The position numbers and the translations under genes were made by a program. From positions 1-16,738 of the forward strand of contig UQFQ01000025.1 of the NCBI GenBank assembly GCA_900540395.1: a DNA stretch of 16,738 nucleotides. Direction: 5' to 3'. Source of the stretch: an uncultured Mollicutes bacterium (GTDB lineage: Bacteria > Bacillota_I > Bacilli_A > RFN20 > CAG-826). This document shows positions 1 to 6,232 of the stretch, piece after piece; position 1 is the first letter of the stretch; each line of letters opens with the position of its first letter. The notes under the pieces were generated by a model. That model was not told the DNA's origin and did not search any database. It saw only the letters and a program-made list of their open reading frames with translations.

Positions 1-40
1 CATTCATGGTTGTTATCAGATAAATTTATTTATTTATGAA

Positions 41-478
41 TTAATTTACACAATCTTTAAAGAAGTTTGCTGTACATCCAGCTATCAAACAAAGTGTTGT
101 TAACATTGCCGTTGCATTTACTCCAATAAATAAACCTAAATTTGTTACTAAAACACCTGGTGTAAATATATGGTAGAAAAAATAAATTATTTCAATAATT
201 AATAAAATGATTGTGCCAATTAAAGTGTGCCTCATTGAACGTGCTGCAACAATGTTTTTAATGCACCAAATAGTTACCCAAACAAAAGCTATTATATAAA
301 GGAAAAATAAAGAAGCATCAAAAATGTTAAAAACATTGTTGGCTCCATTATATGCCACTTCGAATTCTTCTCCTCTTGTAACTAAATCAAACACTAAAGA
401 GCACATTAATATGACAAAAAGTACAATATTAATTGATGAAGCAATTAAAATAAGTAATCTTCCTAAAAAGTTTCGCAT
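41..478 (-). CDS. Small four-helix integral membrane protein, function unknown
   Basis: A 145-residue protein that I do not recognise. It has four hydrophobic stretches that read as membrane helices (about residues 8-30, 55-73, 85-105 and 113-135), with a polar acidic segment (30-50) between the first two. There is no catalytic motif or signal peptidase site. It lies 24 nt downstream of the response regulator on the same strand, so the two are probably co-transcribed. No Shine-Dalgarno is visible before the ATG; the gap is almost pure A/T. The pairing suggests a membrane partner or target of the regulator, but this is inference from position only. The start is the first Met of the frame, just before helix 1. 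Confidence 0.7.
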   Translation of the reverse strand: MRNFLGRLLILIASSINIVLFVILMCSLVFDLVTRGEEFEVAYNGANNVFNIFDASLFFLYIIAFVWVTIWCIKNIVAARSMRHTLIGTIILLIIEIIYFFYHIFTPGVLVTNLGLFIGVNATAMLTTLCLIAGCTANFFKDCVN

Positions 479-502
479 AAAAAATATATTTAAAATAAAA
501 AA

Positions 503-1189
503 TTATTTAATTTTGTTCATCCTATAGCCAACGCCAATATCAGTTCTAATCAATTTAGATGATTTGTTATCGCGGCTAGTCTTTTTTCTAATACCAGCCA
601 TAAAAACACGTAAGCCATTTTGATCTTGACCATCTTTTCCCCAAACATGGTCGATAATATAATCGTAAGTTAAAGTTTTTCCTAAGTTATAAGCAAGTAA
701 AACAATTATCTTATATTCAAAGTTGGTAAAGTGAACTTCTACCCCGTTGATATAAATAGTTTTAGCATCATAATCGATAGTTAAATTGCCATTTATAAAT
801 AAATGCTTTTCTTCGTTAATTAAATAACGAAATTCTTTTCTAATTCTAGCTTCAAGTTCGGCTAAATTAATTGGTTTAACCATATAATCGTTAGCACCTG
901 CGTCTAAAGCCAAAATTTTTGTTTCAATTAAGTTTCTTGAAGAAACAACAATGATTGGTAAGGTGTTATTAAAAGTACGGATAGTTTGAATAAAATATAT
1001 TCCATCTCTATCTGGCAAATTGAGTTCAAGAATAGCCATATCAACTACATTTTTAATGCAGAAATCTATTGCTTCTTGTGCGCTATCGACGGAAGCGACT
1101 TTGTAGCCGTTTTCCTTTAAATCATTTCTAATACGGGTTTGCCAAACTCTATCAGGTTCAACGATTAAAATTACTTTTTCCTTATCCAT
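503..1189 (-). CDS. Orphan OmpR/KdpE-family response regulator with degenerate phospho-acceptor site
   Basis: A 228-residue two-domain regulator: receiver domain (about 5-120) followed by an OmpR-type winged-helix DNA-binding domain (about 130-226, ending in the typical GVGYRM wing). The C-terminal half resembles KdpE (NGLRVFMAGIRKK region). The receiver keeps the switch serine (S83) and the conserved lysine (K105 in MVKP), but the phospho-accepting aspartate is glutamate: AILELNLP, E55, codon GAA at 1025-1027. The acidic pair near the N-terminus reads E11-P12-D13 instead of Asp-Asp. It may therefore be phosphorylation-independent or locked in an active-like state; that is inference. No histidine kinase is adjacent. 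An extended -10 box lies 11 nt before the ATG, and no Shine-Dalgarno is evident. The start fits the usual receiver N-terminus. Confidence 0.9.
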   Translation of the reverse strand: MDKEKVILIVEPDRVWQTRIRNDLKENGYKVASVDSAQEAIDFCIKNVVDMAILELNLPDRDGIYFIQTIRTFNNTLPIIVVSSRNLIETKILALDAGANDYMVKPINLAELEARIRKEFRYLINEEKHLFINGNLTIDYDAKTIYINGVEVHFTNFEYKIIVLLAYNLGKTLTYDYIIDHVWGKDGQDQNGLRVFMAGIRKKTSRDNKSSKLIRTDIGVGYRMNKIK

Positions 1190-1200
1190 ATCCGTGAATA

Positions 1201-1209
1201 ATTATAACA
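1201..1209 (-). promoter_or_regulatory. Extended -10 promoter of the response regulator gene
   Basis: On the minus strand the sequence reads TGTTATAAT, a perfect -10 box with the TGn extension. The best -35-like hexamer at 17-bp spacing is weak (CTTATA, 1224-1229), as extended -10 promoters tolerate. Only 11 nt separate the box from the ATG at 1189, so the transcript would begin about 5 nt before the start codon. Confidence 0.55.
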
Positions 1210-1315
1210 TATTAACTAAATAGTATAAGCAATTAAAATTTTCTGAAAGTTTGATGAAAACGAATCTATTTAACTCTTTATTTATTTCTTTTTAATAATT
1301 TAAAGACAAATTATA

Positions 1316-1831
1316 ATGTTAGAGAGGAAAGAGAAAGTGAAAAAATACGACTTTAAAGAATTTGATAAATACACTAAAAAAGATAAAATCTATCTTATTT
1401 TTTATTTGATAATGTTCTTCTTATGTTTAGCGGTTTTAGCACTAAATATTACAGTAGTAGTCTTAAATCCAACTGATTACACTTCAATGGCTTTTATATG
1501 TGTATTTGTTTTAATTTTAATCTTCTGTTCTTATCTATTAATAAATTATTTAGTTATTCCAAAAGAAGTCTTAACTTTAGATTATGAAAAGGAAACAATC
1601 ACTATTAATAAAAGAATTGGCAAACCAATAATATTAAAGTTAGATGAAATCAATGAAGTAAGGGTTTTAGATAAAAAAATGTTTTTGAATGTTATCAACT
1701 TAGGCAGTTTATATTTTTTAACAAACAATAAAACATATAGAGCTAAATATCTAATATCACCAAAATATTTAGCAATTACTTTGAATATTTATATTACATC
1801 AGCAAAGGAGAAAAAAGACTATGTTAAATAA
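1316..1831 (+). CDS. Membrane protein with two N-terminal helices and a PH-like C-terminal domain
   Basis: A 171-residue protein with a charged N-terminus, two transmembrane helices (about 26-50 and 57-80) and a soluble beta-rich tail (about 84-165). The layout resembles bacterial PH-domain membrane proteins; the family is inferred from shape, not a motif. The start is uncertain. The ATG at 1316 overlaps a TATAAT (1312-1317) and has no Shine-Dalgarno. A GTG at 1337 (codon 8) is preceded by GAGAGG at 9-nt spacing and may be the true start. The 3' end overlaps the DUF2804 gene by 11 nt, so the two are translationally linked. It is divergent from the response regulator across a 126-bp intergenic region. 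Confidence 0.65.
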   Translation: MLERKEKVKKYDFKEFDKYTKKDKIYLIFYLIMFFLCLAVLALNITVVVLNPTDYTSMAFICVFVLILIFCSYLLINYLVIPKEVLTLDYEKETITINKRIGKPIILKLDEINEVRVLDKKMFLNVINLGSLYFLTNNKTYRAKYLISPKYLAITLNIYITSAKEKKDYVK

Positions 1832-2828
1832 AGGCAATGTTTTAACTCAAAAAGGCACTTTAACTGAAGAAGGTTACTCCTTTGAAGAAGTAAAAAGATA
1901 TAACAAGGAAAATATACCTTCTCTTTATAGTACGCGTTTAAAAGAGTGGGATTATTATTCTTTTTTAAACGATGAAATGGGATTTTTATTGACTGTTGCT
2001 AACAACACTTATATGTCCTATATAAGTTGTTCTTTTGTTGACTTTGTTAATAAAGAATATGTAACAAAAACATACTTATATGTGGGGTCAAACCATATAA
2101 ATCTTCCTCACTCCCCTTTAAAAGGTAATATTAATATTAGTGATAAACGATTTTATATAAGCATTAAAAAGGAAGAAAACTCAACTAAAATCCTTGCAAA
2201 ACTTAATCATTTTGTTAAAAAGATGGATTTAGTCTTGAATTTTGATGTTACTAACAAAAACCTTGGCAACTCACTTTTTATCCTTCATCCATTTAAAAAC
2301 AAACATCACTTCTACTATAACTTCAAAGAAAATTTATTGATTGCAAACGGCTATATTAAACTCGGTGACAAAAAGACTTTTTTTAAAGGTGATGGTGTTT
2401 ATGATTGGGGAAGAGGCGTTTGGCCTTATTCAACAGAATGGTATTGGATTTCAACTAGCAAAACTAAAGAAAATTCTTCACTTGGATTTAACTTAGGTAA
2501 TGGTTTTGGTATCGGCAAAGATAGTGAGAACATTGTTTATTTTAATAACGAGAAATTTAAACTAGATGATTTGATCATCAATATTCCAAAAACAGAAAAA
2601 GGCAAAATTTCATATTTAGAAAATTGGGAATTAAAAAGCAAAAATGGCGATATTAATCTTACTTTTACTCCACTTGTTAATCGCCATGATTCTTTAAACC
2701 TTGGTCTTTTATCCACCACTCAAAATCAAGTTTTTGGTCATTTTAATGGTCAAATTAAGACAAAAGAAAAAGTGCTCACATTTACTAATGAATTAGGTTT
2801 TATCGAGCACTTTAAAAATCGTTGGTAA
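1821..2828 (+). CDS. DUF2804 family protein
   Basis: A 335-residue protein recognised as DUF2804 by the aromatic, glycine-rich central signature: DWGRGVWPY at residues 195-203, followed by a WYW segment and GFNLGNGFG (222-230). The family is widespread in Bacillota but has no established biochemical role. Its predicted fold is beta-rich and lipocalin-like, which would suit binding a small hydrophobic ligand; that is family-level inference. No signal peptide or membrane helix is visible, so it is probably cytosolic. AAGGAG lies 10 nt before the ATG. The gene overlaps the upstream membrane-protein gene by 11 nt and abuts the convergent ABC permease gene with no spacer. Its last 60 nt contain a hairpin that probably terminates the opposing operon. 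Confidence 0.85.
   Translation: MLNKGNVLTQKGTLTEEGYSFEEVKRYNKENIPSLYSTRLKEWDYYSFLNDEMGFLLTVANNTYMSYISCSFVDFVNKEYVTKTYLYVGSNHINLPHSPLKGNINISDKRFYISIKKEENSTKILAKLNHFVKKMDLVLNFDVTNKNLGNSLFILHPFKNKHHFYYNFKENLLIANGYIKLGDKKTFFKGDGVYDWGRGVWPYSTEWYWISTSKTKENSSLGFNLGNGFGIGKDSENIVYFNNEKFKLDDLIINIPKTEKGKISYLENWELKSKNGDINLTFTPLVNRHDSLNLGLLSTTQNQVFGHFNGQIKTKEKVLTFTNELGFIEHFKNRW
2769..2813 (-). terminator. Hairpin terminator of the Nudix-ABC operon, inside the DUF2804 coding end
   Basis: AAAGTGCTC (2769-2777) and GAGCACTTT (2805-2813) form a perfect 9-bp stem. The loop holds a second small dyad, CTAATGAATTAG (2785-2796). Read on the minus strand, the stem is followed by TTCTTTTG, a moderate U-tract, about 20-60 nt after the permease stop at 2829. 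On the plus strand the tail is only TTTAAAAA, so it is less convincing there. Confidence 0.6.
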
Positions 2829-3557
2829 TTAAAATTCTTTATTAGAATAAGCTTTTTGAGATAGAAAATAAGCTCCAGTAAAGAAAGCAATTGAAAGTCC
2901 GAAAAATATTAATGCAACCAAACTTCCAATTAATACATTAATTAAGCCAAATAAAATGTAGAGAACAAAGGCTGCGGTTTGAGCAATAAAAACTAACATT
3001 GTGGTAATTGCTGACCAAAGTCTCCCTTTAACACTGCCAAGAAATGTGCAAAGTGTTAAAGAAACTCCATTAGCAAGTAATGAACCACTAATACTAATCA
3101 AAAGAATATAAAAGCCAACTAAAAAATTGACATATGGATTTTGAAGAGTAGATATTAAAATACTAATAATTAATGCAGAAAGCCAACCAGGAATTGAAGC
3201 AACTCCTGCAAAAATAACCTTTTCATTAACTATGACTTTTCTACTTATTCCACTTGAGATAGCAAACTTATCAAAATTACACTTTTCATCTTGTTGAAAA
3301 CTTAAAGCAATTGCACTGCAAGAATAAACTGGAAAAATGCAAAAATAGAAAAACGAACTATTTAATGCATTTTGCAATAGAGAAAGTTGATCAATGGTTT
3401 CTCCTGGCTCGTTTCCATAACCTGAATCAAGATCATAAATTGAAACGATTTGGAAAAAGGCCAATACAGTAAATAGTAAAACAAGCAAAATAGATGTAAT
3501 GAAATAGGTCTTTGTTTGTAAAATGTCTTTTAGCAACAATCCTTTAATTTTTTTCAT
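2829..3557 (-). CDS. ABC-2 type transporter permease
   Basis: A 242-residue membrane subunit with about six hydrophobic helices (roughly 18-40, 65-87, 115-137, 145-170, 180-203 and 207-232). A cytoplasmic segment after helix 2 (QQDEKCNFDKFAISSGISRK) matches the coupling region common in ABC-2 permeases of the YtrC/BcrB kind. It should pair with the ATPase encoded immediately upstream: the ATPase stop and this ATG overlap as ATGA, and AAAGGGA precedes the start. The substrate cannot be told from sequence; relatives handle peptides, antibiotics or lipids. No accessory permease or GntR-type YtrA regulator is nearby, so this is a minimal two-gene exporter-type unit. Confidence 0.85.
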   Translation of the reverse strand: MKKIKGLLLKDILQTKTYFITSILLVLLFTVLAFFQIVSIYDLDSGYGNEPGETIDQLSLLQNALNSSFFYFCIFPVYSCSAIALSFQQDEKCNFDKFAISSGISRKVIVNEKVIFAGVASIPGWLSALIISILISTLQNPYVNFLVGFYILLISISGSLLANGVSLTLCTFLGSVKGRLWSAITTMLVFIAQTAAFVLYILFGLINVLIGSLVALIFFGLSIAFFTGAYFLSQKAYSNKEF

Positions 3558-4408
3558 AGTGTTTTCCCTTTAATCAAGAAGATTAAAATATCTTCTGCAC
3601 TAGCTTTTTCAACATTAGGAATATTTTTATTTTCCTCACTATTTGAAATTAAAACGTCGTAATTCCCACCCATTTTCTTAAATCTTACTATTTTAAATTT
3701 ATCAAAAGCGTCAAACTCATCTTCATTTAAAGTGAGTTTTAAGAAGCCTGAGTCAATTACCTTCTTACTCTCATTTAAAATAATTTTTCCATTGTGTATG
3801 AAAATAAAATCAGTACATATTTTTTCCAAATCAGAAATAATATGAGAAGAGATTAAAATTGTGCGATTTTCGCCTTCTTCTATATAATCATTTAATAAAG
3901 TGCAAAATTCATCCCTTGCAACTGGGTCTAGTCCGTTCATTGGTTCATCCAATATCAAGATGCTAGCGCCATGACACAAAGAAATAATAATATTAAACTT
4001 TGCCTTCATACCTTTGGATAATTCTTTAATCTTTTTATTGACGTCAATATTAAATGTAGTCAAATATTTGAAAAATAAATTCTCATCCCAATTTTCAAAT
4101 GCACTTTTTAAGATGTTGTTAATGAGTCGAATTTTTAGATTATCAGGCAAGCAAATTTCATCAAGCGTAAACCCAAGTTTTTCTCTTTCTTCAGGTTCTA
4201 AGTCTTTCGATTCTTTACCATTAATAAATACATGACCCTCATCGAGATTAATAAGGCTACTTATAGCTTTCATTGTTGTAGATTTACCACTTCCATTTTC
4301 TCCAACAAAGCCATATATATGTCCGCTTTCAAGTTCAAAACTCACTTTGTCTAAAGTAAAGTTCTTATATTTTTTAACTATGTTATCAACTGTTATTAAA
4401 GCACACAT
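3554..4408 (-). CDS. ABC transporter ATP-binding protein, YtrB/BcrA-like
   Basis: A 284-residue ABC ATPase. The motifs are Walker A GENGSGKST (36-44), signature LSKGM (130-134), Walker B LILDE (151-155), D-loop GLD and the switch histidine H189 in SSHI. The usual Q-loop position reads LDE, a substitution also met in YtrB-like proteins. A C-terminal extension (about 215-284) follows the nucleotide-binding domain. It energises the permease encoded by the overlapping downstream gene. The ATG lies 3 nt after the Nudix stop and has no clear Shine-Dalgarno, so translation probably depends on ribosomes finishing the upstream gene. The gene ends with TGA, which supports the standard genetic code. Confidence 0.9.
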   Translation of the reverse strand: MCALITVDNIVKKYKNFTLDKVSFELESGHIYGFVGENGSGKSTTMKAISSLINLDEGHVFINGKESKDLEPEEREKLGFTLDEICLPDNLKIRLINNILKSAFENWDENLFFKYLTTFNIDVNKKIKELSKGMKAKFNIIISLCHGASILILDEPMNGLDPVARDEFCTLLNDYIEEGENRTILISSHIISDLEKICTDFIFIHNGKIILNESKKVIDSGFLKLTLNEDEFDAFDKFKIVRFKKMGGNYDVLISNSEENKNIPNVEKASAEDILIFLIKGKTL

Positions 4409-4411
4409 AAA

Positions 4412-4951
4412 CTAATATTCAATCTTCTTTGCATTTAAAAATGCTAAACAAGCAAGAGTTTTTGCATCTTTAATTGCGCCTTGTTTAACTAACTCATTAA
4501 GTTCGTCAAGTGTGTATTCTTCAACTTCAAGAGCTTCATTCTCATCAAGGTGCTGGTCTCCTTTTTGAAGTTCGCAAGCAAAATAACAATAAATAATTTC
4601 ATTTGTATATGCGCAGCTAGGATAAATTTCGCCAAGATAGACAACCTTGTTTGCTAAATACCCAGTTTCTTCTTGAAGTTCACGAGTTGCAGTTTTTAAT
4701 GGATCTTCGCCTTCATCACATTTTCCTGCTGGAAATTCATAAATTACTTCATCATAAGGATAACGATATTGCTTTTCTAAAATAAATTTACCATTTGGAA
4801 GTAAAGCCATAACGCAGCTTGCTTTACAATGATTTACATATTCACGATATGATTCGTGTCCGTTTGGGCACAAAACTTTATCTTTATAAACATCAATAAT
4901 CTTCCCTTTATAGATAACTTCGGAAGATAGTTTTTTCTCTTTTAAATCCAT
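4412..4951 (-). CDS. nudF: ADP-ribose pyrophosphatase-type Nudix hydrolase
   Basis: Hydrolyses ADP-ribose-like nucleoside diphosphate compounds, in this family typically to AMP and ribose 5-phosphate, in the cytosol. With the start chosen here it has 179 residues. It shows a complete Nudix box at residues 76-98 (G, then E82, R90-E91, E94-E95, G97) preceded by EFPAGK, the usual signature of the ADP-ribose branch. The N-terminal beta strand region (SSEVIYKGKIIDVYKDKV) is also typical. An upstream in-frame ATG at 5020 would add a 23-residue hydrophobic stretch. I reject it because AAGGTGG sits just before the ATG at 4951 and the family begins there. It is the first gene of an operon with the ABC ATPase and permease. 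Confidence 0.88.
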   Translation of the reverse strand: MDLKEKKLSSEVIYKGKIIDVYKDKVLCPNGHESYREYVNHCKASCVMALLPNGKFILEKQYRYPYDEVIYEFPAGKCDEGEDPLKTATRELQEETGYLANKVVYLGEIYPSCAYTNEIIYCYFACELQKGDQHLDENEALEVEEYTLDELNELVKQGAIKDAKTLACLAFLNAKKIEY

Positions 4952-5009
4952 AGTTTCCACCTTCACGAAAAATATTTTATCATATATAAGAAAATATATA
5001 GTAAAAGTT

Positions 5010-6191
5010 ATGGCAAACATTATTGATTATCTTAAAAAATATGGAAGTTCGTCGTTTGAAGAAGAAAGTTTTAACGAATTAGATGCAGCAATCTTTGCTC
5101 GTTTAAGTTATATAGACTATGCTTCATTAATAAATTCTAGAAAATATTACTCAAAAAAGAATCTATTAAAATTGTCTGAAGAGATTATTAAATTAAACGA
5201 CTCTACTCGCTTTAGATTAAATGAAGACAATGTTCTTTTACAAACTGTTTCTACATCAGCACGTTACAAAGACATTTATATAAGAACTTACGTCAAACAA
5301 ACCGACCAAAAGAAAGTTAAACAATTTTCTGCAGTTACATTTATTAATAAAAGCAAAAGAAACAATTTTATCTTAATTTCTTTTAGAGGTACTGATGGAA
5401 CATATACTGGATGGAAAGAAGATTTTGAAATGTGCTATAAACCTTCTATTCCTTCTCAAGATCAAGCGAAAAAATATGCAATAAAAACGACACGTTTTGC
5501 TTTCAGAAAGAAAATTATCTTGGTTGGGCACTCAAAAGGTGGAAATTTAGCAATCTATTCTTCGGTATTCTTAAAACCAAAAAGAATTGAAGCAATATAT
5601 GTTTTCGATTCCCCAGGATTTAATAAGTCTTTTCTTGCTGACGAAAAATATCTAGCCATTAAACCATTAATAAAAAGTTACTTACCTCAAACATCAATTA
5701 TTGGTCGCTTGCTTTATAGTGATAATGAGAGTGAAATCGTCGATTCAAATAAATCGCTTCTTAATCAACATAACATTTACAACTGGAACATTAATGATGT
5801 GACGTTTTCGAAACTTTCTAAATTTACATATATCTCAAACAAAATTAACGATGTAATTAAAAGAAATCTTGAAAGCATGACATACGAAGAAAAGATAGAA
5901 TTCGTCGAATCACTTTTTAGTATTATTAAAGAAATGACAGATGACGATGTCATTCAATTTTCAGATTCTATTTTCAGTTTCATGCTACGCTTTAATAAAA
6001 TATTAAAAACAAAAAGTGATGAAACAAAACGTCTTATTTTCTCTATATTTAAGAAAGACAAATATGAAGAAGAAATAAAAAAGGTAGAACCAATAAAGAA
6101 TAAGAAATCTATAGTCTCATCTATTATTGGTAAGTTCAAAAAAGACAAACAAGAAGATCTTCCTGTAATTGAAAACGAAATAGAAAATTAA
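5010..6191 (+). CDS. DUF2974 (Mbeg1-like) alpha/beta hydrolase
   Basis: A 393-residue protein of the DUF2974 family of lipase-like hydrolases. The nucleophile elbow is GHSKGGN with the putative catalytic S175, preceded by the FRGTDGT strand and turn typical of lipase_3-like folds. SPGF after the next strand fits the family. No signal peptide or membrane segment is present, so it is likely intracellular, and the substrate is unknown. The C-terminal 50 residues are lysine and glutamate rich and repeat an FKKDK(Y/Q)E motif, probably a disordered tail. TATATA ends 9 nt before the ATG and no Shine-Dalgarno is apparent. The gene is divergent from the Nudix operon (58-nt gap) and followed 41 nt later by the ClC gene. 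Confidence 0.85.
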   Translation: MANIIDYLKKYGSSSFEEESFNELDAAIFARLSYIDYASLINSRKYYSKKNLLKLSEEIIKLNDSTRFRLNEDNVLLQTVSTSARYKDIYIRTYVKQTDQKKVKQFSAVTFINKSKRNNFILISFRGTDGTYTGWKEDFEMCYKPSIPSQDQAKKYAIKTTRFAFRKKIILVGHSKGGNLAIYSSVFLKPKRIEAIYVFDSPGFNKSFLADEKYLAIKPLIKSYLPQTSIIGRLLYSDNESEIVDSNKSLLNQHNIYNWNINDVTFSKLSKFTYISNKINDVIKRNLESMTYEEKIEFVESLFSIIKEMTDDDVIQFSDSIFSFMLRFNKILKTKSDETKRLIFSIFKKDKYEEEIKKVEPIKNKKSIVSSIIGKFKKDKQEDLPVIENEIEN

Positions 6192-6193
6192 AA

Positions 6194-6223
6194 TTAACTC
6201 TTACAAAAATAAGGTACTATAAT
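6194..6223 (+). promoter_or_regulatory. Promoter of the ClC transporter gene
   Basis: TTAACT (6194-6199), an 18-bp spacer and a perfect TATAAT (6218-6223). The start codon is at 6233, so the expected transcription start (about 6230) leaves almost no leader. No other usable ribosome binding site is visible; CAGGT is only 3 nt or less from the ATG. Confidence 0.6.
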
Positions 6224-6232
6224 AAATCAGGT

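Noticed and set aside
1..40. A possible minus-strand gene beginning at the left edge (ATG at 5-7)
   Set aside because: Only two codons are visible and there is no Shine-Dalgarno, so nothing can be supported.
3554..3556. Alternative genetic code with TGA as tryptophan
   Set aside because: TGA ends the ABC ATPase in an ordinary ATGA overlap, and tryptophans throughout use TGG.
4952..5020. Longer N-terminus for the Nudix hydrolase starting at 5020
   Set aside because: The extra 23 residues are hydrophobic and unlike the family; AAGGTGG precedes the ATG at 4951; the extension would overlap the divergent DUF2974 start.
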